DNA of 64,000 bases from Dillenia suffruticosa (GCA_033439265.1 JAVTVX010000019.1:8253501-8317500), one strand, 5' to 3'. Positions 48,759 to 61,794 are shown, numbered from the stretch's first letter. Program-made: numbers and translations. The notes: generated by a model not told the origin, from the letters alone.

Positions 48759-51290
48759 ACGCGCCACAATTGAAAATTTAGAAAATTTAAAAATTTTAAA
48801 TTTAATCGAATAAAAATTTTTCAAATATGATTTAAAATAGTTACCTCAACTTTTCATATTTTTATATGACACTAAATTAAATTATATCTTTATTAAATTA
48901 AAATTAAAATTAAATCTATCATTATTAACAAAATTAAATGACAAAATAATTAGAAGATTAATTAATTATTTATTCTAATTAATTAATTAAGAGAGATATT
49001 AAATTAAATCACATAATCATAAAACTCCATCTAAAACTTAAATTTTATCTTAATATTATTTTTTTTAATATTAAATTCTTTATTCAATATTAATTTATTA
49101 ATTGATATTGTTCTTTAAAATTTCCTTCTCTCTTTTCAAATATATTTCTTTTAAAATATTTTTTTGCCTATATTAATTATTAAGTTTAGGGAAGTATTAA
49201 TATAATTAATTTAGTTATTTATATGTTTTTTATTTAAATTAATAATATTATTAATTAACAATTGAAATGATATAAATTTATTAATTTATATAATAGTGTT
49301 ATGATATATTGTAATATATTATTATAATATATTATATTTATTTCATGAATTTTATTTTTTTTTAAATCGGAAAGGAATTTTTTTTTTCTTAAAAAGAATT
49401 GAAGATGAATTTTATAGAATGAATTTTGTTAAAGAAAGAAAAGGAGAACATTTTTAAGAAGAAGTGCCGGGGAAGGATGAAATTTCTTGAAATTGGGAAG
49501 GAAGGAACCTGAAATTTCTTGAAAATCACGAGGAGAAGGAAGAGCGTATGGAATCATTTTGCAAGGAAATCGAAATCCGGAGAATAGCCGTCGAATGCTT
49601 TGCAAACAAATTTGGAAGCAAATTTTAAATATTATGAATTTTCTTTACAAAAGAAAAAAAAATACATCGAATCCATATATTGAACAATTTTTTTATGAAT
49701 TTTTTTTTAAAAATATATTTAGTGATGCACGGCGCTCTGGCTCCCCACAAGGCATGCGTGGCATGTGACACGCGCCCGCGAGCCAGCGCGCCCGGGCCCC
49801 CGCTATAGCATCTGCGGGGACCGTGTAGGCGCTTCGGCACTTGCGGTTTTTTTTTTTGTTTTTGTGTTTCTAAAAATTAAAATTTTTAATATTATTATTT
49901 TAAATAATATCATTTGAAATTATTATTTTATTTTAAGTTGTTAATATTATTAATTTAAATAATGTGTTTTTAAAATTTTTTATCAATTAAAAAAATTAAC
50001 TAATAATTTTAATATTAATTTATTTAAATTCACACTTAATTTATATTTACATATATTTAAATAATAACCCATTTTCTATTTTACTATCAAATTACCCTTT
50101 CTTTCTTTACCAATTTAAAAACACAACAAAAACATTTTCTTATTTTTTTAAAAAAAATTTATGTAAATGATTTCTAGTTAATATGATGATTTCTATTTAA
50201 TATATACATTCAATTTAATACCTATATAAACTATAAATACACCTAAACTCTAAACTCTAAACTATTATAATTTTAAATTTTTGAACAAAGGCATCTTTTA
50301 TTCATACATGTTTCTCGCATCTTTTATTCATATTCATACATTTATATAATAATGATAGAAAATTTGCTAAGTTTCATAAATTATTTTAGAATTGAAAAAA
50401 TCGTTATATGAAATCTATAAACTATATTAATTAATTCTATAAACTATATTAATTAATTTAAAAGATGTCAAATTAATTAATTTTAAAGATATCAAATGTC
50501 AAATATGAAATGTATTGATTAATTTTAAACATTAAATGTGAATTATTAAATGTTAAATGTCAAATGAAACCTACTCATTAATTTTAAAATGTCAAATATA
50601 AAAATATGTTGAGATATACTTGGATTTTGTGGTGTGCAGGTGGAATCACTATAATATTTAATATAGTGTAACTATAATACTATATTATATAAAATTAGAT
50701 AAATTCATTTATCTTAATATTATTAATAATTGTTATTTTTAAATATATAAAAGCATAAAAAAAGTACTTCAAAAAAATTTAAGTAAATAAGTAGTAAGTG
50801 TGATAGGTGTGTATAGTAAATAAGTTGTAAGTACAAGTATCAGTAAAAGTATGAAAAAAATTTAGGATTAAGAAATTTGAAATGCCGCCGAAAATTGTTT
50901 GTGAAAATCTTTCTCCGCGCCATTCAACCTCTTTTTAAAAATTTAAAAGTTTCTTCTTACATCTTTATTTTCATTCATCACTTCATTTACATTTAATTAT
51001 TATAATTTATTATTTACAATATTTTACTATTTATTTTTAATAGGCATAAAAGTTTTTTCGTAATTTCATTTTACTCCAAGCTACCTATCAAATAAATAAA
51101 TTTATTAATGTTTTTTATATTTTTGTAATTTGTTTTTTGTCAAAAAAAAGGAACATTATTTTGTGATAAAATAATAGTGTAATATTTTCAAAATATATCA
51201 ATTTTATTTAACACATAAAAATATAATATATTTATATATAATATAATATTTTTTTTATAAAATATAATATTATAATATTTGATAATTCAA
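45241..51290. other. intergenic DNA, mostly AT-rich
   Basis: No gene supported. 45241-45500 is moderately GC-rich and internally repetitive (CGTGGCAGCAGCG near 45335 and 45410; GCGCGGA.TGAG.GGAGTG near 45364 and 45470), perhaps a remnant beside copy B. From about 45500 on it is AT-rich. Minor repeats are a 43-bp duplication near 48065-48150 (AATCTCAAATCTTTC twice) and diverged AAATGTCAAATG words at 50460-50600. A GC-rich islet at 49728-49850 resembles the tracts at 11.6 and 53.9 kb. Confidence 0.5.
48716..48754. repeat. (CA)n microsatellite
   Basis: About 19 CA units, preceded by a TCTC-rich stretch. The 79-codon frame across it ends in a Thr-His run and is not a gene. Confidence 0.92.
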
Positions 51291-53930
51291 CGTTTGAGTT
51301 GAGTTGAGTTGAGCTCCATTCTCTGCACAAGCGTTCATTTCGATAACAACATTCCACGTGAGCGGTCATTTCGATAACATCGTTCCACGTGCTTGACCCT
51401 CCACTGATATTTCACTTCCATTAATAAAAAAAAAACTGGAAGCAATTATGAACTTTAGTGGAAGAAGAAGAAGAAGAAAAAAGAAGGAAGAAACTTAATC
51501 CGGTGAGTCTTACTTAATTTTTTTTCCCTAATTTCATTAAATAAATTATACTTAAAAATATGTTTTTAATAGGAAGATGAAAGATTTCTGCAATGAGAAG
51601 ACAAAATGCACAAAATGCAGTGTTCTCAAATGCAGTGTTCTCAAAAGCAAAAGTAGGAATGTGTAGCAAAAAGAAATGGGATTGAGATTTGAAAGTGTGA
51701 TAAAAAATGTGTGAGAAATCGAATGAGATTTTTTCCTTCCTGTCACAATTTTAATATTTTAGATTCTTCCTCCATTCAATCTTCAAGAGAAATTCATAAT
51801 TAATTAAAACAAATCCAAATCTACTCACCCAATTTAAATGATGTTTTTTTCTATTATAATATTTATCCGACATCTTATTGATATTATTGATATCATTGAT
51901 TGAAAATAATCCGTCCTAAATTTCTATTATAATGGTTATAGGTGATGAGATTTGTGAATTCAAACGTCAGAGAGAGGAATAGAGAAAGAAGAAAGAAGAC
52001 TAGAGAAAGAAGAAAAAGAAGAAAGAAGAAGAAAGAAGACGTGTTAGTGGTAAACTTTCAAATTTATTTTTGGTAAGGTTTAAATTTAATTTTCAATAAT
52101 ATAATAATATATGGTTGATTCCAATCTATTTAACAATAATTTATTTTATGTGTAAATTTTTTATTTTGTTTGGGAGCAAACATTCGGATCGAAGACTTGA
52201 ATTCCCAGAAGACTTGATTTCCCAGACTTTAATTGTTTAATTGTTTGGATGAAAAAAAACATCTAAATTGAATTTAGTTAAAATTGAATTAACTTATGAG
52301 AATTGAATTTAGTTAAAATTGAATTAACTTATGAGAATTGAATCTATTTATTTTTTTTATTACACGATTACTATTATTAATTGTTTGGATTGTTATATAT
52401 GGTGATAGAATGACATTGAAAAAGTGATTATCTAAACCATTTTACCATTCCCTATACTCTCTTAGTAGTCAAATATCATTCTTTAAATTTTTTCATCTAC
52501 TTATTATTCTTATTATTATATTTAGTTGTCTCGCTCACTGTGGGTGTAGCTGAAAGCAAGCACAAATGAAAGTGGGGCTGAAAGCCCAAAAGAAAGTGTG
52601 CCGAAAGCAAGCCGTGGATATTTGTATTTGTATTTGTATTTGTATGTCTTATTTTTATTTTATTTTTATATAGTCTTAGGTTTTTTTTTTCTTGTAGTTT
52701 TTAAATTTTATTACTTATGGTTTCATTTTATTTTTCAGGATTTTTTTGAGAAAAAATTTTTTTCTCAAAACTTTTATTTGTGGATGATCTTATATTGAAG
52801 ATTTTATATTGAAGATGAAGAAAAAGAGGAAAATGAAAGATGGAGGAAAAAAGTTTCAAACAAAACAAAGGAGAAAAGAAAAAGAATAGGAAAGAAGGAA
52901 AATTGAGAGGATGATGGACTGTAATATGTATAAACAATTATAATTTTATGTATAAACAATATTTTCTTTAACATTTTTAACATGTCAACAGCAAACTTAC
53001 ACACCACCACCTATAACATATTTTCTTAAAACAAAAATTACCGTTAGTTTATTTTTATTGTTTTGATTTTTTTTTTTACATTTTAGATTGGGTTTATTTT
53101 GGGTTTGGTTTAACGTACTTGGCCAACCCCAACCTTGTTTATTGATGAAAGGTGAATATTTCATCGAGGAAAGTCAACCTTGATCGATCTGAGTAGCAAA
53201 CTTCGTCAAGGATGCAATCAAGCGCTCGGTGAGCTTTTTTTTTTTCCTATATATCATGTATAAAAATATATTTGGAATTTTTTTGATTTTATGATAACAC
53301 TATTTTTCTGAAAAAAAAATTCCATCTAATAAAATCGTATTTTTATTTTTTATATTTATTTTGAGTTATCAAATATTAGCATATATGCTATAGGTATAGC
53401 TGACTTTTTTTTTCTCCTCAAATTGTACTCATACTATGGCATCATTTTGTGATCGATAAAGAAATTTTCTTCGGACAATATTTATCGCCATGCCAAAAAA
53501 AAATTAAATTAAGTATTCAATGTTAATTAGACTCGGAAAAAAATATTTAAATCTCATTTTTTTGTAACATATATAATTCAAATTGTGTATATCATAATAA
53601 AATATTAGTAACAAAAAATAGATTTAAAATAACTTTCTCAAATAACTTACTTACCATTTCTAAAATTACAACTTTCTCAAAAAATTTAAAATACGTGCTG
53701 ACTTTCAAAATTCAAAATATGTGCTAAAATAAAATAATATGTGTTAAAATTTAAACTCCACTAAGAATCCAAATTATATTTATAAACACATTTATAACTT
53801 CATAAATATTAAAATTACAAATATTAAATTATTATTTGTATGCTCCAAATTCTAATATTAAAAACTAGAGCAATAATAAATTTAAATATTTTTATAAATA
53901 GATATTTATAATTTTTAATATAAAAATTAT
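51291..53930. other. intergenic DNA with possible promoter-like duplication
   Basis: No gene established. 51331-51391 carries a 31-bp direct duplication with a CACGTG G-box in each copy. 51760-51870 is a copy of the repeat at 31950-32080. 52266-52335 is a perfect 35-bp tandem pair (starts at 52266 and 52301). A TATTTG microsatellite lies at 52617-52645. The segment 53110-53225 is less AT-rich but has no clear frame. Confidence 0.5.
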
Positions 53931-53933
53931 TAT

Positions 53934-54530
53934 TGGTGCGCTTGCGCTGGCATGCCTCGTGGGCGCCTGCGCTGGCATGGCCGGATGCCCGGGCAAGCCA
54001 AGCTTGCCCGCGCAGTAGTGGCATCCCTGGGCGCCCGCGCTGGCATCGGCATCACGCATGTAACATGAAAGGGTGCCCCAACTGCCATCCTTGGGCCCCA
54101 CGTGGACCCCGCTGCCATGCGCACATGTAGCGCGCGGGTGCCGTGCTCCCAGGGTTTGGTGCCTGCGTTAGCACGGCATGCGCGGGGGCTTGCATGGGTA
54201 CATGCAGCGCACGGTGTCATGCTCGGGCGCCAGGCATGCCAAGGCGCCCGCGCTCGCTCTTGCATGAGCACACAAGGTGCGCTTTGGTATGCGCGGGCGC
54301 CGGTACAGGCAAGCCCGGGTGCCCGTGCGGGCACTTGCATGCGCCCATGCTACCGGCATGCCCGGTGTTCGTAATGGCCATGACCGAGCGCAATGAGACT
54401 TGTACCGTGCGGACACTTGCACGGTACTTCCTGACGCGGTATGGGCGGGCGCCCACGCAGTCATGGCACTCCATCTGGCTTGCATGCGCGCGTCCCGGCC
54501 CACCTTCCGAACCTTATCGGACCGGGCCAG
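53934..54530. repeat. GC-rich degenerate repeats
   Basis: Nearly 600 bp of GC-rich DNA in which GGGCGCCCGCGCTGGCATG-like words recur irregularly. A segment at 54249-54302 (GAGCACACAAGGTGC, then TATGCGCGGGCGCC) returns at 54950-55003 across an AT-rich gap, and a shorter related tract is at 55430-55500. It keeps many frames open on both strands; the predicted Arg/Ala/Cys/His-rich peptides look artefactual. Confidence 0.7.
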
Positions 54531-54535
54531 GTCCT

Positions 54536-55310
54536 ATATTTTTAAGAAAACTTTCTTTGCTTTTCTTTTTCCTTTTTCCTTTTTCCTTTTTCCTTTTTCC
54601 CTAAAAAACTTCTCACCTTTTCTTTCCATAGAATATATATTTTCCTATTTTATATTAAATATATAGATTTTTTAATTCTTTCATTTTATTTCTTTATAAA
54701 TATAAAGAAATAAAAAATACAAAAATTAGGAAAAATACAATCAAAATTAATATGAAATATGTCGAATTTTTACTTATCTCAATTTATTTATTTATAAATA
54801 TAAATTCTATAAAAATTAAAAATAATTAATAAAAAATACAAACAAATTATTAAGTTAAATTAATGAAAATAACAAAAATAATAAAATATACATCGTTTAT
54901 TTTATCATATCTTATATTTTATGTGCGGTTGGCGCCGGCGCTGGCATGCCCGGGCGCCCGCGCTGGGAGCACACAAAGTGCACTTTGATATGCGCGGGCA
55001 CCTGTGCTGCCAAGCCGGGCCCCCACATTTACTCTCTAAATTTTATTATAAAATTTAATATTTATATAATAAATAATTACTCACATTTCCTCTCTAAATT
55101 TTATATATAAATTTAATATATAATAAAAGTAAAATATAATATTTATATAATAAATATATAATATAATTTGATATAATAAATAAATTATATTTTATTTTAA
55201 CCGAATAGGACCAATTTCAAATTTTTACTAAATTTAGGGTATGATGATTTTATATAATTTAATAAAATAACAATATAAAATAAAATATTAAATAATAATT
55301 AAAAAAAATT
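54536..55310. other. AT-rich spacer with a second GC-rich repeat copy
   Basis: AT-rich DNA interrupted by the GC-rich piece 54925-55025. A CCTTTTTCC short repeat occurs at 54570-54600. No gene. Confidence 0.5.
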
Positions 55311-55314
55311 ACCG

Positions 55315-56232
55315 CCATCGCCAGTTCGCCAGTTCGCCAGTTAGCGACGGATATGAATCCGTCGCCAGTTAGCGACGGATATGAATCCGTCGCCATTTAG
55401 CGACGAACATAATTCGTCGCTAAGAAATAATGCGGGCGCCCAGTGCACAGGGCGCCCAGGCAGGCGCCCGTGCGTGCATGCGCCGGCGCCCACGCACGGA
55501 TTAATTTTTATTTACTTAATTAATTAAATAATATATATTTTAAATAAAATTAAATATATGGTTTTTTCAATAATTAAATAATATTATTTTTCTAAAAATT
55601 TGAAATCTAATAATAAAATGTAAGTTAAAATATTATAAAATAATAATATGATTCGTTAATATAAATTATTAAATTATAATAAAAATAAAATAAAATTCAC
55701 AAATTCAAGCGACGGATTTGAATCCATCGCCGAAACAGAGATGGATTTGGAAATCTGTCAGAATTACTACTAAATTAATTTTTTACTTTAAATTTTATAT
55801 TAATATTATATGTTCTTTAATTATATATAAAAAATTTAAGCGAAATTAAATTTTAACTTCAATATAATATATTAATAAAATCAAAAGAAATATAAGAAAA
55901 ATAAATTTCTATTTATTTTAAAAAATTAAATTCAAAAGAAAAATAAATTTCTATCTATTTAAAAAATTTTCAGCAACGAATTTAGGCACGAAAATGTTTT
56001 CGTCACTAATTAGCGACGACTTTAGCTTCGAATTATATTTCTCCGTCGCTAATTTAGCCACGAGTCTTTGTCCATCGCAAAATTCATGGCAAAATGGCGA
56101 CGAATAAATTTTGTCACTAAATTCGTTGGAAAATGGCGACGAAAACGTTTTTGTCGCTAAAGTTGTCGCAAAATAGCGACGATTAGTTTCCGTCGTAAAA
56201 ATTCGTGGCTAAAACCGTGTTTTTTTGTAGTG
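55315..56232 (+). mobile_element. second CACTA-like end with self-complementary repeats
   Basis: Palindromic repeats AGCGACGGATATGAATCCGT in near-perfect tandem at 55340-55430, a weaker pair at 55708-55770, and a dense GCGACGAA / TTCGTCGCTAA field at 55975-56210. It ends in GTGTTTTTTTGTAGTG (56217-56232), identical over 16 nt to the terminus at 17626-17641. Both are therefore ends of the same or closely related CACTA-like family. The opposite end was not recognised and no transposase is present. Confidence 0.65.
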
Positions 56233-56689
56233 GAATAAGATACTTACTAGATGTGGAAAATGATAGATTTCACTACTCGAGCAACCGTGGTTAGTTCTAT
56301 GATTGATGACATGATACCCAAATGTGAGTAATGTGTGACTACTCATGACATCTGGGTGTGGAGAACAACTCTGAAGATAAGAACAGACTAGAAGACACTT
56401 GAAGATTTTTGTCGAATGTCTCATAGTTGGAGATAGATTGGTGTGGAGAACAATGCAAAAAATGGAGGTTAGAGAAACAGTCACTTGTAAATTGAAGTTA
56501 TAAAATAGCCGAACTCTTATTTTGCGTAATGTTTTCTGCATACCCAAAATATAATGGAATCTTATTTGTTCTTATTCTTTTAGAACTTGGCTATATTTTG
56601 AACTTTCAGAAATACAGGGTGAATTTGCACTTGAATGACATGTGTTGGTTCTGGATAGTTCATAAATGGTTTTATAATTTTGCAAAGTG

Positions 56690-59130
56690 ATGGACGAATG
56701 TTTAAATATTAAGTTGAATATTGTTATATTTGCAAAATGATGGGAAAACCATTTGAAAAGGCCATTTGAGTTGAATTCCATTGCTATTAGTCCATTCGGA
56801 CATTTGTGGTTCAATGAGTTTGAAGATAAGAAGATATGAAATTTTGTGTTTCATTATATTCATAGATGTCTTCATGTCATTTGTTTGTGTCTATTTGATT
56901 TCTCGCAGATTTGAAATACTTGAGTATTTTAAAAGTTATATGAGTAATTTAGAGAGTCAAATGGATAAATGGTGTGAATATCTATTAGATTAAATTAAAG
57001 ATCTGTGTAATGAAAGAAATATAATATGACATTTGAACATTTCTTAAACATCTTAGCAAAATGGTGTTATAGTAAGAATGAATAAAATATTGTTCGATAT
57101 GATAAAATCCATGTTGGTGCAAGTTAACTTATCGATTTCCTTTTGGGGAAATACTTTATTAACTGCAAATTAAATTTTAAACAAAATGTCATCAAAATTA
57201 GTATCATTGACATTATATGAACTTTGGATTGATATAAGATCTTAGGGATCGACCGACTGTATTTAAGGTTTTTCCAATAAGTTTAGAAAATTGGGTTTCT
57301 GTGAAAGTAAGAGTATCTTTATAAGATACTTCAACCAATTTAAAAATTAAGTGTTCATTGATGAACAGAAGATGGCATTGTAGTAGAGATTGAATAATGG
57401 ATGTCACATTTTCTTAAGAATGCATTTTCTAACAGAGGTGATGTGAAGGACATAAAACTTTTATTTGAATTAGATAATTCAAAGGATGACTTTGTCTATA
57501 TGGATCATTGAAATAATATTAATCCCAGTGGGAGAAATTTAAATTCTAACAATCCAACTAGTTACAAATTCAGAAAAGTGTTAAGAATGCATTGCCCAAT
57601 TGTTATTTTGAGAATAAATGACACGTATTTATTGTTTATTCAAAAGATAAAGAAGAGCCTAAAATATAGATTAGGCTTTATCAAATTCTGCTAAGGATGA
57701 GTGGATAAAAGAGATGGAAGAAAAAAAATTGGAGTCTGTGAGATCAAACCATATTTTAAGAATTAGTTGAATCTCTACTGGGGCGTAAGGTTATTGGGAA
57801 CAAGTATGTTCTCAAAATTAAGTGTAGGGTAGATGAAACTATTGAGAGGTAAAAGACTCAATTGGTAGTAAGATGTTACACTCTCTAAAAAAGTGTTGAT
57901 TATGAGGAAAACTTTTCCCGGTAGTAAGATTTACATTAGTTCACCTATTGTTGACAATGGTAGTCAATTTGAATTTAGAATTACATCAGATGGACGTTAA
58001 GACTATCTTTCTCAGTTGAGAACTTGAGGAAGAAGTATATATGGCACAACTAGAGGGTTTTGTCGTTGAAGGCTAGGAAAACAGAGTATATATATTGAGT
58101 AGATAAATTTATGGCGTAAAGCAGTCTTCTGAATAATATTATTTAAGATTTCATAAAAGTGTAATCTCTTACGATTTCATCATAATGGATGAAGATCATT
58201 GTGCTCATGTTGAGATATCCGATAATAATTTTGTAATTCTATTCCTATATATCGAGAACATATTGTTAATCACGAATGATAAGAAATATATCTTTCAGAT
58301 CTTGAAGCAGTTGTGTTCCAATTTTAAGATGAAAGATATGGATTAAGACAAATTAGAAATTAAAACCCAGAGAGAACATTGATTATTAGGATTATCTCAA
58401 GAGTCATACATTGTAAAGGTTCTGGAACTTGAAATTGAAAATTACAAACCCATTAACACTTCTGTGACTAAAGGCGATAGTTTAAGTGATGAAATATTCT
58501 CGAAAACTTCTAGAAAAATAGTTGAAATGTCCAGAGTATTATATTCTAGCACAGTTTTGAAGTTGAAGGACGCTATGATATGTACTCGTCTCAATATTTG
58601 TCATGCTATGGGCTTGGTTAGCAAGTATCTGTCTGATCCAAGGAAAAGTGATTGGATTGATATGAATTGGATATTGAGATAGCTGAATGAAACTGCAGAT
58701 TATTTCCTTTGTAATTAAGAAAATGATCTAGTATTGAAATGACACACAATAATAATTGAGGATGTGATTTAGATGAGAAAATCTACCTCTAGTTATATTT
58801 ACTTACTTAATGATAGCGTTACCTCATGAAATAGTAAGAAACAAACCTATTTATCTCTTTCTGCAATGAAAGTAGACTTTGTGGTCTATACTTTCACATT
58901 TTAGGAGATGTTTGGTTATACAGATTTTTGCAATATTTGAAAATAGTAAATAATTCGGTGGGAGTTATAACTTAGTGACAATAAGTCAGTTGTTGCTTAT
59001 GCTAGAGACTCCAAATACGATGATAAAACTAAATATATAGACACAAAAATCAATCTTGTTAGAGACATGATTGAAAAGAGAAAATGACACTAAATTACGT
59101 GCCTATGCAATTGATGATTGTTGGTTTGCC
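56690..59130 (+). pseudogene. Ty1/copia copy C, pol relic
   Basis: Old relic of the same copia family. Blocks in order: KPFEKAI (56750), integrase core VHSDICGSM (56788) with FIDV in place of the usual FIDD-type block, and LWIDIRS (57220). RT blocks follow: GNKYVLKIK (57795), LHQMDVKT (57980), YGVKQSS (58110) and active-site region LYIENILL (58245), then RNase H region CTRLNICHAMGLVSKYL (58580) and THR-like fragments to 59130. YVDD has become YIEN, losing both catalytic aspartates. Stops and shifts occur throughout. No gag was found. Confidence 0.85.
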
Positions 59131-60170
59131 GCACCTAAAGACATGTTTGTGTGACATGTTGGGTTTCTTGAGTTGCATAGATTATTATGACAGTAATGTG
59201 ATTGTAATTGTAATTATATATAAAACATATATGATACAATGCTCATATTCGATTACATTTGAATTTTGTTTTTGCGTCCAAAATTCCGGTGTCTACGTTA
59301 AAAGTATGTCGGACAAGTTTTTGAGATTGGCTCTCTCACAGAGCAATCGCTTCTAATGTCTGTGTGATATGTAGAGATAAAACTGTGTTAATGTATGATA
59401 GATTAACACACATATATGCCATCTTAGTTAAGTACTAAGATAAGATAATCTGTTGAGTATACACATGTGATAATCAAAATGGATTTCCCACAATCCATAG
59501 AACTTGTCAAATAGCGAGATGTGAGTTTTTTTTTTTTTTATATTGTGAGATTTTTTGAAAACATGTAAGAAGAAAAATTCATGTCAAATATTGTGTATAT
59601 TTGAACTAAGACCTGTACGATACATTTTTTAGAAAATCAGACACACGCTTCCAGATGGGAAGATAGTGCATCGTAGCACGTGTTTCATACCACATGTGCT
59701 TATATGACCATATGGGTAATCAGATGGTGCATCTCTCTTCATCTCATTATATGAGACTTGAGATTCATATTTAATCTCAATTTATACCCTTGGGATTTTC
59801 ATTTGTCTTTTGAGATTTTATTTCGGTGTTACTACTTTAACATGTTATCAAGAAATCATGATTGATTTGGTTTGATAGTGCATGTTTAAGAAAACAGTTA
59901 AGATAAGATTGAAAATTAGTAATATGAAAGAAAGATTGTCTTTGACCGACACATTGCTCTGTATTCACAGACTGATCAATTATGTCTATGAATTAATATT
60001 TAGAGACGTAATTGTAAATAAATGAATGAATTTGACTCAAGTATGCTCTTATGTTGTTTTGAAGGATGAGAGATACGTTGACTGTATCGAGTAAAAGAGG
60101 TCAGGGGTAAAGCGAGATAGGAAGTCCTCATTACCACATTGACGATGAGTTGCTATGTATTTTTAATCAG
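59131..60170 (+). other. copia copy C 3' noncoding region
   Basis: Follows the RNase H relic and matches the 3' noncoding region of copy A in order. Matching blocks are TATGTCGGACAAG..GGCTCTCTCACA (59303), TAGCACGTGTTTCATACCACATG (59675, in pieces), ATGAGACTTGAGATTC (59752), TTTCGGTGTTACTACTTTA (59820) and TATTCACAGACTGATCA (59970). The LTR beyond it was not recognised. Confidence 0.7.
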
Positions 60171-61790
60171 TGTACAACTCTAAGACTCTTGGTATTCTCG
60201 TAGGTCACACAATCCATTTGTATGTATGAAATTGAAATTGGTGTTTGATAATAATGATCACGCTGTGTGCGAGTCTAACCCTCATATCGAGTAGGAGCCG
60301 TTGGAAAAATTGAATTCGGGTCGTCCATGAGGGTAGACCCAAGACCCTATTCATTTGAATTGTTTTTTTTTTTTTTGAATAAAAAAATGAAAAATAAGGT
60401 GGGAGTGGTTTTCTTCGAAGCCACCCCATAACTTCCCACTCCCTCTCTCTCTCTCTCTCTCTCTCTTAAAAGAACATTTTCCCTATTTGTGCCTTAAAAA
60501 CAAATACGTGAGAAACAAAAAAGAAATGGGAATGTGAAGCCAATTTTTGGTGTAGAAGATATAGAGTGAAATTGAGAAAGTTTTTCTCATGGTTGAGAAA
60601 TAGAGAAAAATGGTTCAAAGATTTTGTTGATCTTTTTTCACCAAAATGGCATTTAGATTGTGAAAAACATAGGGTGATCCGATTTTGTGATATCCTTTTA
60701 ACCTAAAATACTCAACCGTCGAAAAAAGATAAGTGATTTTAATTCAATTTAGATTTGAGAATTTTTACATGCAAGAAAATTATTTTGTTGGTTTATATAA
60801 AAACTTTCAAAAATAATTATAGGGCTTTTGAAGAAACTCCATAGCACGATCTTGATTTTGTTGATTAACGATGATTTTAGCATTACCACAAATGTAATAG
60901 TGACAGAGATAATGGAACTAAGCTCATGTCGTAAAGATTTTTAGTTGTGTGAAATATAATAAAACAGACATACCTTTCTGCTTGAGAGCAGAAATTGATT
61001 GTTTCAATTGATAGATTTTAAGAGTATCTGATTAAGTCTAAACTCAAGACTAAAAATGGATTGTTGTGATGTTGTCCAATAGAGAGCTCAATAAGAAGTT
61101 TCAAATGAAGAAAATTAGAGAAATTCATACTCTTTTGATAGGGATTTTATGGAAGCTAGTGTGGGCTTGCCACACTTGTTTAATCACCTAAAGAGCAAAA
61201 TTGAAATTGGGATTCCTTGCATTTTTTGTGTGTTTGAGTGTGAGGGGGCGAGGAGGAGTTTTCGTGTGTGAATTTATTTATTTTCCTTTTTCAAGCAAGA
61301 AAAAAAAAAAAGGTGATTTCTCTTGTAGTAGATTGTGCAAGAAAGAGAGAATTTGCTGCCCATGTGAGCAATAAGTTTTAATATAACAGATTACAATTTA
61401 TTTTAATTTCATAAAATTTTTAATTGTTATGAATACCCTATAATTCGGTGATAAAAATTTATATTTGTGTATTGAAGATTATATTTTGAGAAATTTAATT
61501 TATTAAAATGTCTTAAGAGTTAAAAACAATATCCTAATTTTATAATTTTGAGGGAAAGATGCAGTTTTGTACCCCCACAATGTTTAGTTTTTCCAAAAAA
61601 AAAAAAAATAATAATAATATTTTAATTTTGTGATTGATTTATTTATTAGTATACAATTTTAATTGTACAAAAAGAGAAAAAATATTATGAATAATTTTTT
61701 ACTAACATGGTAGGTGCAATGCAAATGGCATCAACGCCGGTGGGCACTTGGAGAATATTGTTGCAATTTCAGGTTTGATTATCTACTACA
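60171..61790. other. intergenic DNA upstream of the HAD gene
   Basis: No gene supported. It contains a (CT)n microsatellite at 60441-60466 and AT-rich stretches. The 60205-60429 minus-strand frame lacks a domain. Some of 60171-60340 may still belong to copia copy C. Confidence 0.5.
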
Positions 61791-61794
61791 ATGC

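Noticed and set aside
53824..54666. Several open frames on both strands in the GC-rich tract
   Set aside because: Overlapping frames in all phases with Arg/Ala/Cys/His-rich content follow from stop-poor GC-rich repeats; no splice sites, start context or domain.
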